From Thermoplasmata archaeon (GTDB lineage: Archaea; Thermoplasmatota; Thermoplasmata; Lutacidiplasmatales; UBA184), in NCBI GenBank assembly GCA_021792485.1, contig JAJYUO010000005.1, positions 1-22,124 on the forward strand: 22,124 nucleotides of DNA, written 5' to 3'. Position 1 is the first letter of the stretch, and each line of letters starts with the position of its first letter. The notes under the pieces were generated by a model. The model was not told the DNA's origin. It saw nothing but the letters and a program-made list of their open reading frames with translations, and made no database searches. Positions 8,143 to 15,028 of this stretch are shown one piece after another. Both the position numbers and the translations under genes were made by a program.

Positions 8143-8394
8143 TTATTCCGTGCGGACTCGACGGACCGCGATCGGGATCACGCCCGCGTCGAACTCGCGC
8201 TCGGCGATCTCCACCGGATCGACGAGCTCGGCGGGAACATCGATCAGGATCGGGGCTCCCAAGGAGACCTGCAGCGCCCGCGCGCCCAGGATCCGGGCAC
8301 GCTCGAAGCGGGTGAACTGTTCCGGTCCTTTGGGTTGGCTTTTGGGGGTCGACGGCACGGCCAACTCCTCAGGGCCGCGCAGGCTCGCGGCCAT
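8143..8394 (-). CDS. rpoK: DNA-directed RNA polymerase subunit K (Rpb6 homologue)
   Basis: Small core subunit of archaeal RNA polymerase involved in assembly and stability (homologue of Rpb6 and omega). The 83-aa product carries the diagnostic block FTRFERARILGARALQVSLG (27-46), then APILIDVP, DPVEIAEREFDAGVIPIAVRR. The frame is open to 8508, but the ATG at 8394 is chosen because a GTAAATA box (8421-8427 on the minus strand) lies about 30 bp upstream, giving a leader of about 4 nt, and the upstream residues look non-coding. The N-terminal 25 residues are a low-complexity acidic/Pro tail, as is common in archaeal RpoK. It is not in a ribosomal or RNA polymerase operon here. Confidence 0.93.
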   Translation of the reverse strand: MAASLRGPEELAVPSTPKSQPKGPEQFTRFERARILGARALQVSLGAPILIDVPAELVDPVEIAEREFDAGVIPIAVRRVRTE

Positions 8395-8420
8395 CAGAGG
8401 GTCGCCCACCCAAGGTAGGG

Positions 8421-8427
8421 TATTTAC
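8421..8427 (-). promoter_or_regulatory. TATA box of rpoK
   Basis: GTAAATA on the minus strand, centred 30 bp before the rpoK ATG, predicting a transcript start about 4 nt upstream of the codon. Confidence 0.6.
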
Positions 8428-8505
8428 GGTTTGCTCGGGCCGGCGGGGCGCTCCCAGCACCCCGTCCTGGTAGGCTCGTCCGGTTTGTCTGTGCGAATCG
8501 TCAGC

Positions 8506-8512
8506 CAATTAG
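8506..8512 (+). promoter_or_regulatory. TATA-like box of the K+ channel gene
   Basis: CAATTAG centred 26 bp before the GTG at 8535, matching the leaderless spacing seen for other genes here. Confidence 0.55.
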
Positions 8513-8534
8513 ACCTGAACGGAGTAGGGTCCGC

Positions 8535-9590
8535 GTGGCGCACCCGGCTGTGGACTACTACCGGCTGCTCTTGCGCCGCCTCTGGAAGTTCCTGCTGGCC
8601 TACGCGAGCCTCCTGGTCGCGGCCGCGGCCGGGTTCAATTACTTCGAGTACGACGGCCACGACCCGTTCACGTCGTTTTATTGGGCGGTCATCACGATAT
8701 CGACCGTCGGCTACGGGGACGTCGTTCCCACGACCGCGTACACCCGCGCGTTCACGATCGTCGTGATCCTCGTTGCGGTCTTCTTGGTCGCCTACCTAAT
8801 ATCTATCATCATCAGCGTGGTAACGGAGACCTCCCACAACCGATCTATGGGGATCCTGGGCACCGACTTCAAGGGCCACACGGTCGTCATCGGCTACGGG
8901 TCGACCGGCCGCACGGCCGTCCGCGAGCTCCTCGCGACCCGCCAGCAGATCGCCGTCGTGACGAACGACGCGGATGAGGTGCCGAACATCCGGTCGCTCG
9001 CGAGCGAGGACCGTCTCTTTGTCACGTACTACACGAGCGGCGAGCGGGAGGTGCTCGACCGCGTATCGGTCTCGACCGCGCGCGCGGTCATCGTCTGCAC
9101 AACCGACGACACGTCGAACCTGATTACCGCGCTCGCCGTGCGCACTGCCGCTCCCAACGCCCGGCTCGTCGTCTCGGTCAATCGCTCCGAGCTCAAGCGG
9201 ACCCTCCTCCTCGCCGGCGTCACCTACGTCACGAGCCCCGCCGAAATGGGCGGTCGCCTGCTCGCGAACGCTTCGCTCAAGCCCGACGTCGCGAACGCGT
9301 TCGAGAACCTGACGACCGCGAGCTACGGCGTCGACATCGCCGAATTCCCTCTGAGCGAGAATACACCGATATCGTCCGAGTCGCTGAGCGAAGCGGAGCG
9401 GCTCGCGCGGGCCGCCTCCGACTGCCTCGTGGTAGGGTACGCACGCCGGGACGCGAGTGGCGAATTCCACACGGTGCTCAACCCTCCGCAATCGTTTGCC
9501 TTCCGGCCGGGTGATGAAATCCTGGTGATGGGATCTCAGGAGAATTTGAGAAAGTTCCAGCGGTGGATGGGAGTTTCCCCCGGGCGCTGA
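8535..9590 (+). CDS. MthK-like potassium channel with RCK (TrkA-N/TrkA-C) domains
   Basis: Two-helix K+ channel gated by a cytoplasmic RCK ring. TM1 is at about 17-34. The pore loop ends in the K+ selectivity filter TVGYGD (57-62), followed by TM2 at about 72-95. A Rossmann-type RCK domain starts with HTVVIGYGSTGRTAVREL (115-132), with the GxGxxG nucleotide fold; Asp residues typical of the second strand follow in VVTNDADE. The C-terminal TrkA-C domain ends with FRPGDEILVMGSQENLRKF. Length (351 aa) is close to MthK. The GTG start is set by the box at 8506-8512 and the absence of signal sequence upstream. The ligand (Ca2+, nucleotide or other) cannot be told from sequence. The gene stands alone between rpoK and a convergent hypothetical gene. 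Confidence 0.93.
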   Translation: MAHPAVDYYRLLLRRLWKFLLAYASLLVAAAAGFNYFEYDGHDPFTSFYWAVITISTVGYGDVVPTTAYTRAFTIVVILVAVFLVAYLISIIISVVTETSHNRSMGILGTDFKGHTVVIGYGSTGRTAVRELLATRQQIAVVTNDADEVPNIRSLASEDRLFVTYYTSGEREVLDRVSVSTARAVIVCTTDDTSNLITALAVRTAAPNARLVVSVNRSELKRTLLLAGVTYVTSPAEMGGRLLANASLKPDVANAFENLTTASYGVDIAEFPLSENTPISSESLSEAERLARAASDCLVVGYARRDASGEFHTVLNPPQSFAFRPGDEILVMGSQENLRKFQRWMGVSPGR

Positions 9591-9810
9591 CGGCTCTCGG
9601 TGCGGGCTCCAATGCCCCGGAGAGCTGCCGGGTACCCGTGGCCCCGGCGGATGCCGCGGCCGGTAGCGTGGGAGGAGCACGTTCGGAACGGGTACCCGAT
9701 CCGCACGGGCCCGGTCCCCGGATCCCGGCAGCGGCCCGTTTACCGGTATTCCGCCCTCCCGATCACAACGAGGGGGCGACTTCGCGAGCCTCCAATCCCT
9801 GCGCTTCGAG
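9591..9810. other. 220-bp convergent intergenic region with duplicated 10-bp palindrome
   Basis: Lies between the stops of the K+ channel (plus) and a hypothetical gene (minus). It contains the perfect palindrome CGGGTACCCG twice (9629-9638 and 9689-9698), with starts exactly 60 bp apart, and a TCCCTG/CAGGGA hairpin (9796-9817) at the stop of the minus-strand gene. A plus-strand frame is open from a GTG at 9600, but it has no promoter, is Arg/Pro-rich and runs over the opposite gene. I find no RNase P or SRP RNA signature. Confidence 0.4.
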
Positions 9811-10227
9811 TCAGGGAAACGAGCCCGGCGGAGCGATACCCGGGGGCCCTCCGAGCGCGGTCCAAAAGTCATCCTGCCAGAAGTCGACCTCCTCCTGGAC
9901 ATGACGGAGCGGAACGATGCGCAGCCCGTCGCGCACGGCCTCGTCCAGCCGTCGGTGCAGGTCCTCGACGGACTCGTGGGAGAGCTCTTCGAGGATCCTT
10001 TCGAGGTCGGACTTGAACCCGAGATCCAGTACCCGATCCGGATGCCTTAGCACGATCCGGAAGTGGTGGGACCCCGAACCCTGGACCCGGAGCACCTGCC
10101 AGGTCAGGTGCTCATGGCGCTGTGCCGCGAGGCGGAACGCGGCGAGGTTGCCGAGAGACTGAGCGATGAAGTTGTCGTCGGCCAAGCCCGGCCGTAGATA
10201 GATGCCGACCTCGATGCCACGATGCAT
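9811..10227 (-). CDS. hypothetical protein, family not recognised
   Basis: A 138-aa soluble protein. It begins with a strand-like EVGIYLRPG, then a helix FIAQSLGNLAAFRLAAQRHE, a strand pair (TWQVLRVQGSG, HHFRIVLRHP), a charged helix DLERILEELSHESVEDLHRRLDEAV, and ends with a Trp/Asp segment EVDFWQDDFWTALGG. The pattern suggests a small alpha/beta fold; I cannot name a family. The ATG at 10227 has GGAGG 13 nt upstream, which is too far to be ideal. A GTG at 10272 would add 15 residues. TATA-like GGCTATATTCC (about 10313-10323, minus strand) predicts a start near 10291, so either choice gives a leadered message. The neighbouring tRNA-Gly is on the same strand upstream with its own promoter. Confidence 0.6.
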   Translation of the reverse strand: MHRGIEVGIYLRPGLADDNFIAQSLGNLAAFRLAAQRHEHLTWQVLRVQGSGSHHFRIVLRHPDRVLDLGFKSDLERILEELSHESVEDLHRRLDEAVRDGLRIVPLRHVQEEVDFWQDDFWTALGGPPGIAPPGSFP

Positions 10228-10312
10228 GGGGTTCGTGCTTCCTCCGAGAGCATCTGAGCGGCCGTTCCGCACCGGAACGAGCCGGGCCTATCGAGGCGAC
10301 CAACCACCGCCG

Positions 10313-10323
10313 GAATATAGCCG
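10313..10323 (-). promoter_or_regulatory. TATA box of the minus-strand hypothetical gene
   Basis: GGCTATATTCC on the minus strand, the most A/T-rich element between the hypothetical gene and tRNA-Gly. It predicts transcription from about 10290, leaving a 5' leader of about 20-60 nt depending on the start codon. Confidence 0.5.
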
Positions 10324-10395
10324 CGCGATCCCCCCCCCTTCCGCGGGAGCGCCGTGGGGTCATCGCATGCGACGATCGTCGATCCGAAGGACGGG

Positions 10396-10469
10396 TGCGG
10401 GCACCGGGATTTGAACCCGGGTTATAGGCTTGGCAAGCCTATGTGATAACCAGACTACACTATGCCCGC
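10396..10469 (-). tRNA. tRNA-Gly(GCC)
   Basis: A complete 74-nt cloverleaf on the minus strand. The acceptor stem is GCGGGCA with TGCCCGC plus discriminator A. The D arm contains GGTTAT. The anticodon arm TAGGC-TTGCCAA-GCCTA has anticodon GCC (10432-10434). The T arm is CCGGG-TTCAAAT-CCCGG. There is no intron, and CCA is not encoded (CCC follows the discriminator). The 7 nt next to the 5' end minus one base (TGCCCGC) duplicate the 3' acceptor strand. Confidence 0.97.
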
Positions 10470-10492
10470 AGCGGGCACGCGATGAGTGGCAT

Positions 10493-10502
10493 CCATACAA
10501 AA
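10493..10502 (-). promoter_or_regulatory. TATA box of tRNA-Gly
   Basis: TTTTGTATGG on the minus strand, centred about 28 bp upstream of the mature tRNA 5' end, predicting a 5' leader of at most a few nucleotides. Confidence 0.6.
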
Positions 10503-10608
10503 GGCCTCTCGCCGCGGCTCCCGGGCCCGAACCGTGCCCCGTCTCGAGGTCGGGTTCCTCCGACGGAGGCTACCGCCGGAGCGATCGGGGCGCGCGGGTC
10601 ACGGAGTG

Positions 10609-10618
10609 TCTAATAGAG
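10609..10618 (+). promoter_or_regulatory. TATA box of trmI
   Basis: TCTAATAGAG centred about 33 bp before the ATG at 10646, implying a 5' leader of only about 5-7 nt. Confidence 0.55.
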
Positions 10619-10645
10619 GTAGCCGCTCGTCGCTTCGAGACCGGA

Positions 10646-11425
10646 ATGCCCGAGGACGTGTGGCGTGAAGGGGACGCCCTGGTGCTCAAGCGCGTGGGGG
10701 ATCCGCCGCTCGTCCTGCGACTCGCCCGCGGCCCCATCCGACTCGGGGACGCCGGGCTGATCGACCTTACCTCGCAGCTAGGGGCTCCTCCCGGAGGGTC
10801 GGTCGATTGGCTCGGTACGTCGTATCGCGTGGTGCGCCCGAGCCTCTCCGATCTGTTTGCGACAATGACCCGCGGGGCGCAGATCGTCACGCCGAAGGAC
10901 TGCGCCCGGATTCTCTCGCTCGCGTCGGTCGCGCCCGGGCATCGGGTCGGGGAAGCCGGTTCCGGTAGCGGTGCCTTGACGACCGCCCTCGCATTCGCCG
11001 TCGGGTCTTCGGGCGCGGTGCTCTCGATGGACCGCCGGCCGGAAGCGATCCGACTCGCGAAGGAGAACGTCGAGCGATCCGGGTTGGGAGCGCGCGTTCG
11101 CTGGATCGAGGGCGATGTGGCAAAGGACGGGTGGCCCGAAGAGCATCTGGACGCGATCGTGCTCGATCTGCCCGAACCATGGGCGGCGCTGGGGGCTTCC
11201 CATCGGGCGGTACGCTACGGGGGCTGGATCGTGGCCTACACGCCCACCTACAACCAGCTTGAGCGCACGATCCGAACGATGCGCGAGCTCGCCCTAGACG
11301 AAGTGCAGTCCCTGGAGACGATCGAGCGCGGTCTGCACGTGGGCGAGGGAGGCACGCGACCCAGCTTCGACATGCTGGGCCACACGGGATTTCTATCGGC
11401 GGGACGGAGGATCGACGGACCGTGA
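10646..11425 (+). CDS. trmI: tRNA (adenine-57/58-N1)-methyltransferase
   Basis: SAM-dependent methylation of adenine N1 in the tRNA T-loop. The 259-aa product has the N-terminal beta-barrel region typical of TrmI. Next comes the linker with YRVVRPSLSDLF and MTRGAQIVTPKD, and then a class I methyltransferase fold with SAM motif VGEAGSGSGALTTALA (101-116) and DLPEPW (174-179), whose Asp is the catalytic residue in TrmI. The frame is open upstream to the tRNA. The ATG at 10646 was chosen from the TATA box at 10609-10618 and because upstream residues do not look like protein. It begins an operon: the next gene starts within its stop as GTGA. Placement near tRNA-Gly is probably coincidental. Confidence 0.92.
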   Translation: MPEDVWREGDALVLKRVGDPPLVLRLARGPIRLGDAGLIDLTSQLGAPPGGSVDWLGTSYRVVRPSLSDLFATMTRGAQIVTPKDCARILSLASVAPGHRVGEAGSGSGALTTALAFAVGSSGAVLSMDRRPEAIRLAKENVERSGLGARVRWIEGDVAKDGWPEEHLDAIVLDLPEPWAALGASHRAVRYGGWIVAYTPTYNQLERTIRTMRELALDEVQSLETIERGLHVGEGGTRPSFDMLGHTGFLSAGRRIDGP

Positions 11426-12162
11426 CGGTCGCGTTCTCCCTCACGATCGCCGCGGGGGTCGGGATCATCCTGACCGCGGTCTATGTGATGTGGGAGCTCG
11501 GCCACTACGCGACCCCTGCGGTTACGGAGAACCGGTTCGACGAGCGGCGGGAGATCTTCGCCTACACGGCGGGGCTGTTCATCGGGATCGTGCTGGTCGT
11601 GCCGTTCCTATTCTATCTCTCGTTCTTCTCCGCGGGAACGCTGTACCCGACGCTGGTCTACCTGGTGGTCGTCGTCGTGCTCACGGAGATTGCCCAGTGG
11701 GCTGTCCAGCGAACGCAGTACTGGGGCCACAGTCCCTCGTTTCCCTTCTACGCTCTCGGACTTCGGGCCGGGTTCGCCGGGCTCATCATCACGGGGCTCG
11801 TGGCGCAGTATCTGCAGAGCTCGGTCACCGTTCCGGGGGCGACGGTCGTGGGTCTAGAGTCGCTCGCCATCCTATGGTTGTTCGTGACGTCGGCCCTCCT
11901 CTCACTCCCCGCCGATCCGACGGCCGGCAGGACCAGCGGCGGGCCGGTGTCGGGGGGTCTGATCCTCGCCGTGGGTCTGTTCCTCGTGGGGTTCAACGTC
12001 TTCGCCGGGCCGTTGGTCGGCGGCGTCGCCGCGGCGATCGCCTTGGTCGGCGCGCTCTATCTCTACGCGCGCCTGCGCCCCATGCTCGAGCGGATTCGCC
12101 CCCTGCCCCCGGGACCGGGATCGGGCACGAAGATCCCGAGCCGCTACACGCGCCAGGGGTAG
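11422..12162 (+). CDS. seven-helix membrane protein, family not recognised
   Basis: A 246-aa hydrophobic protein with about seven predicted membrane segments (roughly residues 4-24, 46-68, 73-93, 111-131, 142-162, 176-195 and 197-217). The first loop carries a cluster of charged residues (ENRFDERREIF, 36-46). The third-to-fourth loop carries EIAQWAVQRTQYWGHSPS, with several aromatic and polar residues that might form a functional site. The Pro/Gly-rich basic tail is probably cytoplasmic. The GTG start shares GTGA with the trmI stop, so it is translated from the trmI transcript. I do not recognise a family. The link to trmI may be only shared transcription. Confidence 0.78.
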   Translation: MTVAFSLTIAAGVGIILTAVYVMWELGHYATPAVTENRFDERREIFAYTAGLFIGIVLVVPFLFYLSFFSAGTLYPTLVYLVVVVVLTEIAQWAVQRTQYWGHSPSFPFYALGLRAGFAGLIITGLVAQYLQSSVTVPGATVVGLESLAILWLFVTSALLSLPADPTAGRTSGGPVSGGLILAVGLFLVGFNVFAGPLVGGVAAAIALVGALYLYARLRPMLERIRPLPPGPGSGTKIPSRYTRQG

Positions 12163-12216
12163 TCCCCGTCCGCCGCCTCCGGGGGGCCATCGGCCCACGT
12201 CGGGGCCCCGGCTAAG

Positions 12217-12224
12217 TTCATATC
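12217..12224 (+). promoter_or_regulatory. TATA box of the DUF3198-like gene
   Basis: TTCATATC centred 26.5 bp before the ATG at 12247; indicates a leaderless mRNA. Confidence 0.6.
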
Positions 12225-12246
12225 GAGCACGCCCTCCCTCGGCCCG

Positions 12247-12690
12247 ATGGCCGAGGCATCCTCCCCGCGTTCGTCGTCGGAGCGGCTTCTCTCGGCCCGT
12301 CTCTGGTTCCGGACCTATCGGTTCCCGCTGTCGGCGGCGGTCCTCGCGGTCGGCGCGGCTCTCTGCATCCTCGCCTTCGCATCGTTCAGTCCTCTCGGGG
12401 GCGTCTGGCCGTTCTCCGCCATCGACTACTACACGAACGAGACCGGTCGGGGGGGCGTGAACTACAACCTCGCCTTCGCGATCGTGGGCCCGATCGTCCT
12501 GATCATCGGAGCCTATCTGGTGGGGGCGTACCTCGTCGCCCGGAACCGCTTCGAGCAGCTGATGCGATCGAAGAGCAAGGCCGAGTTCCTGCGGAACCTT
12601 CCCGAGCTGGAAGAACTCCTGTGGGACCTCACACCGGACGACCACACGCGTTACCTGGACAAGTGCGCGGAATTTCGGGTGCGCCGTTAG
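12247..12690 (+). CDS. two-helix membrane protein, DUF3198-like
   Basis: A 147-aa protein. The basic N-terminal segment is cytoplasmic. TM1 is at about 27-47, followed by an external loop with an NET sequon (N64) and several Tyr, then TM2 at about 75-97. A conserved cytoplasmic tail follows: RFEQLMRSKSKAEFLRNL (101-118) then PELEELLWDL. This tail (Phe-Glu-x-Leu, Ser-Lys, Phe-x-x-Asn, Leu-Glu-x-Leu) resembles the DUF3198 family I know from Thermoplasmata; a profile search would settle it. No function is known. The ATG at 12247 fits the TATA box exactly. Transcribed alone, 84 bp after the previous gene. Confidence 0.72.
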   Translation: MAEASSPRSSSERLLSARLWFRTYRFPLSAAVLAVGAALCILAFASFSPLGGVWPFSAIDYYTNETGRGGVNYNLAFAIVGPIVLIIGAYLVGAYLVARNRFEQLMRSKSKAEFLRNLPELEELLWDLTPDDHTRYLDKCAEFRVRR

Positions 12691-12706
12691 TGCGCGTGCC
12701 CGATGG

Positions 12707-12714
12707 TTAAGTAG
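12707..12714 (+). promoter_or_regulatory. TATA box of the GNAT gene
   Basis: TTAAGTAG centred about 25 bp before the GTG at 12735; leaderless spacing. A G+C-rich inverted repeat fills the space between the box and the start codon. Confidence 0.6.
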
Positions 12715-12717
12715 CTC

Positions 12718-12735
12718 CCCCCGGTGCGCCGGGGG
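12718..12735 (+). repeat. inverted repeat between TATA box and start codon
   Basis: CCCCCGG (12718-12724), TGCG spacer, CCGGGGG (12729-12735): a perfect 7-bp inverted repeat whose last base is the first base of the GTG. In DNA it could be a repressor site overlapping the initiation region. A hairpin in RNA is unlikely if transcription starts at the GTG. Confidence 0.55.
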
Positions 12736-13658
12736 TGACCTCTCCGGATAGGAAGGCGGACCCCCTCCGGTTCCGTCGTCTCGGCAAGCCCGAGGAGTTT
12801 CGCCAGCTGGAGGAGGTCCAGAGCGCGGCGTTCGGTTCCGGCCCCGAAGGAGCGCTGACCGTTCCGCTCCAGCGAGCCGTTCAGGACAACGGCGGTCTCG
12901 TCCTGGGGGCGTTCGTCGACATCCACCTCGTCGGGTTCGCCCTCGGTTTTCTCGGCTGGGACGGTCGCCGTCTCTACCACTACTCCCACATGACCGCCGT
13001 CCGGCCGGAGTACCAGAACCATCACGTCGGCCGTCGGTTGAAGGAGTACCAGCGCGAAGAGGTCCTCGCGATGGGCCTCGAGGAAATCCGCTGGACGTTC
13101 GATCCTCTGCGGAGCCGCAACGCGATGCTCAACATCCGCCGCCTCGGCGGACGACCGACGTCCTACTTCCCGCACTACTACGGTCGGCTCGACGACACCG
13201 CGAACCAGGACCTCGAGACCGACCGGGTGCAGCTCACCTGGGCGATCACGAGCCCCACCGTGCTAGCGCGGCTCGACGGCAGGTTCCCCACGAAGGAGGA
13301 GGACCACGCTCGGTGGATGTCGAGCTCCTCCGTCATCCGCACCGAGCCCGGCGAGAGCGGGATCCGCCTGCCCACGGAGGTCGCCGAACCGACCGGACCC
13401 TCGGCCCACCTCGAGATCCCCTTCGATATCGAGCTCGTGCGGCAGCACGAGCCAAAGGGCCTGTGGCGGTGGCGTCACGCGGTCCGCGACGCCTTCCGCG
13501 CAGCCTACGACCTGCACTACGTCGTGGACGACTTCGCGATCGTGAGCACCGAGCATGAGCGACGCGGCTTCTACTTCCTACGGCCCGCCGACCCGAGCGA
13601 AGTCGAAGCCGTGGACGGAGGAGCACCAGCCCGAGCCGCGCCCGCGTTTCTCAGATAG
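12735..13658 (+). CDS. GNAT-superfamily acetyltransferase-like protein (COG3375-like)
   Basis: A 307-aa protein with an N-terminal acyl-CoA N-acyltransferase fold. It includes FRRLGKPEEFRQLEEVQSAA (first helix), GGLVLGAFVDIHLVGFALGF, the strand YHYSHMTAVRPEYQ and the CoA-binding helix NHHVGRRLKEYQREEVL (Q/R-x-x-G-x pattern, about 95-111), then WTFDPLRSRNAMLNIRRLGG. The C-terminal half has a conserved-looking DRVQLTWAI strand and a helix RWRHAVRDAFRAAYD. This two-part build matches the predicted acetyltransferases of COG3375, whose substrate is unknown. The GTG at 12735 is set by the TATA box and lies at the edge of an inverted repeat. It is transcribed alone. Confidence 0.82.
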   Translation: MTSPDRKADPLRFRRLGKPEEFRQLEEVQSAAFGSGPEGALTVPLQRAVQDNGGLVLGAFVDIHLVGFALGFLGWDGRRLYHYSHMTAVRPEYQNHHVGRRLKEYQREEVLAMGLEEIRWTFDPLRSRNAMLNIRRLGGRPTSYFPHYYGRLDDTANQDLETDRVQLTWAITSPTVLARLDGRFPTKEEDHARWMSSSSVIRTEPGESGIRLPTEVAEPTGPSAHLEIPFDIELVRQHEPKGLWRWRHAVRDAFRAAYDLHYVVDDFAIVSTEHERRGFYFLRPADPSEVEAVDGGAPARAAPAFLR

Positions 13659-13674
13659 ACCACGGGCAACGACG

Positions 13675-13681
13675 CTTATCG
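13675..13681 (+). promoter_or_regulatory. TATA box of the DUF4129-DUF58 operon
   Basis: CTTATCG centred 26 bp before the GTG at 13704; the only promoter-like element visible ahead of four overlapping genes. Confidence 0.55.
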
Positions 13682-13703
13682 GGGCCCCGCGCTAGTACTG
13701 GGC

Positions 13704-14600
13704 GTGTCGACGCCGCCGACCCTCCGCCCGGCACGTTCCGCGCTCTGGATCGCGGTGCTGGCCGTCGCCCTGCTGGTCGGGGCCGCCGCGGCATTTTTGA
13801 CCGGGCCCCTCCCCTCCTCGAGTTCCACCGGCAGCCCTACATTCTACTTCGCGGGAACGATCGTCGCGTGGACCCTCGCGGCCCTGCTGCTCGGCGCCGT
13901 CGCGCTCTGGACCTGGGAGCGCTGGAGCAGCGGCTCGGTCCCGGTGCCGACCCGGACGATCGTCTCGATCCTGATCGGCATCCTCGTCGTCGTCGCGTTC
14001 ATCGCAATCTTCCGCTTCGTCGGGGGCGGGACGGTACTCCCCCTTGGCGTGGCTCCCGGCGGCGCGAACTCGACAGCCGCGAACCAGACCGTCACGTCGC
14101 AGACGAACGGAACGAACGGGACCGGCGCCGGCTCTGGCCTGTTCGCGATCGCGTTCCCGTACTGGATCTTCTACGCCATCGCGGCGTTAGCGCTGGTCGG
14201 AGCGGGGTTCGCCATCGCCCGGCTCGTCCCTCTTGAACGGCACCAAAAGAAGGTGAGTCCAAGCGACCGTGCGGCGGCCCGGTCCGCCTTCGCGGAAGCC
14301 GCCGAGGCGATCGACCGCCCCAACGCCGATCTTCGCGAGGTGCTGATCGCTCTGTATGCCCGCCTCCTCCAGCGCATCGAGCCGATGGCCCCGGGGCTCG
14401 AGAGCTCCACCCCGGAGGAGATCCGGCGGCTCTACCTGCTGCCTCTCGGCGTGCAGGGCGAGAGCGCGATGGCGATTACGCGCGCCTTTGAGCTAGCGCG
14501 GTACTCTTCCCACCCGATCGATCGTACGGACGTCGAGCGGGTTCGAGCCGCGCTCGCCGAAGCGATCGAGGACCTCAGCCAACCTCGGGCCCTTCCGTGA
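13704..14600 (+). CDS. DUF4129 membrane protein
   Basis: A 298-aa protein with four membrane segments (about 14-33, 48-70, 83-105 and 148-172) and a cytoplasmic helical domain (178-298). That domain carries the DUF4129 pattern: ALYARLLQRIEPMAPGLESS, STPEEIRR (235-242) and FELARYSSHPID (262-273). With the N-terminus inside, the long third loop faces outward. It is a Ser/Thr/Asn-rich linker with four N-glycosylation sequons (N122, N127, N135, N138), which supports that topology. DUF4129 domains commonly sit beside DUF58 and MoxR genes and are found in bacterial and archaeal transglutaminase-like membrane proteins; their role is unproven. First gene of an operon in which each stop overlaps the next start by 4 nt. 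Confidence 0.85.
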   Translation: MSTPPTLRPARSALWIAVLAVALLVGAAAAFLTGPLPSSSSTGSPTFYFAGTIVAWTLAALLLGAVALWTWERWSSGSVPVPTRTIVSILIGILVVVAFIAIFRFVGGGTVLPLGVAPGGANSTAANQTVTSQTNGTNGTGAGSGLFAIAFPYWIFYAIAALALVGAGFAIARLVPLERHQKKVSPSDRAAARSAFAEAAEAIDRPNADLREVLIALYARLLQRIEPMAPGLESSTPEEIRRLYLLPLGVQGESAMAITRAFELARYSSHPIDRTDVERVRAALAEAIEDLSQPRALP

Positions 14601-15028
14601 TCTCTGCGCGCGTTGCGACCGCCTTCGGGATCGCGATCGGGGCCGGCGGGCTGGCCATCTATGCCGCTGCGAACCTGCCGGTGGAGATCGGTGCTGCGAC
14701 CGTGGCGATCATCCTCGCGAGCGTGGGTGGCGCGGGGTACTACTTCGAGCGGATCCCCGTTGATGGAAGGGCCGACCCGTCCGAGGAATCCGAGCCTGAG
14801 ACGACTCCCTTGAGCGCTCGCCGCATCGAGGTCGCTCTGCGCGGCGGACCTCTCGAGCGGGAGGGCCTGCTCCTCCTGCTGGACTCGCTCGAGCGGTCCT
14901 CGTCCCATCCGGACCCTCCCGCGATCCCGGCGGATGAGTTGCGGAGGGTCACGCACCTTTCGCGATCGGACTTCCGCTCCTACGTCGTCGCGCGACTCGA
15001 TCGCATCGAAGGAGGCGAACGCGGATGA
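14597..15028 (+). CDS. small two-helix membrane protein of the DUF58/DUF4129 operon
   Basis: A 143-aa protein with two N-terminal membrane segments (about 5-24 and 31-49). An acidic linker (DPSEESEPETTP, 60-71) leads to a C-terminal cytoplasmic domain with helices EREGLLLLLDSLERSSS and AIPADELRRVTHLSRSDFRSYVVARLDRI, which looks like a small winged-helix-like or helical adaptor fold. Haloarchaeal versions of this gene cluster hold a comparable small membrane protein between DUF4129 and DUF58 (annotated there as DUF7269, as I recall); homology is inferred from size, topology and position only. The GTG start shares GTGA with the DUF4129 stop. The next gene starts at ATGA. Confidence 0.75.
   Translation: MISARVATAFGIAIGAGGLAIYAAANLPVEIGAATVAIILASVGGAGYYFERIPVDGRADPSEESEPETTPLSARRIEVALRGGPLEREGLLLLLDSLERSSSHPDPPAIPADELRRVTHLSRSDFRSYVVARLDRIEGGERG

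Noticed and set aside
9600..10016. Plus-strand open frame across the convergent gap and into the opposite gene
   Set aside because: No TATA box or Shine-Dalgarno ahead of the GTG, Arg/Pro-rich composition typical of out-of-frame G+C-rich DNA, and it overlaps the better-supported minus-strand gene.
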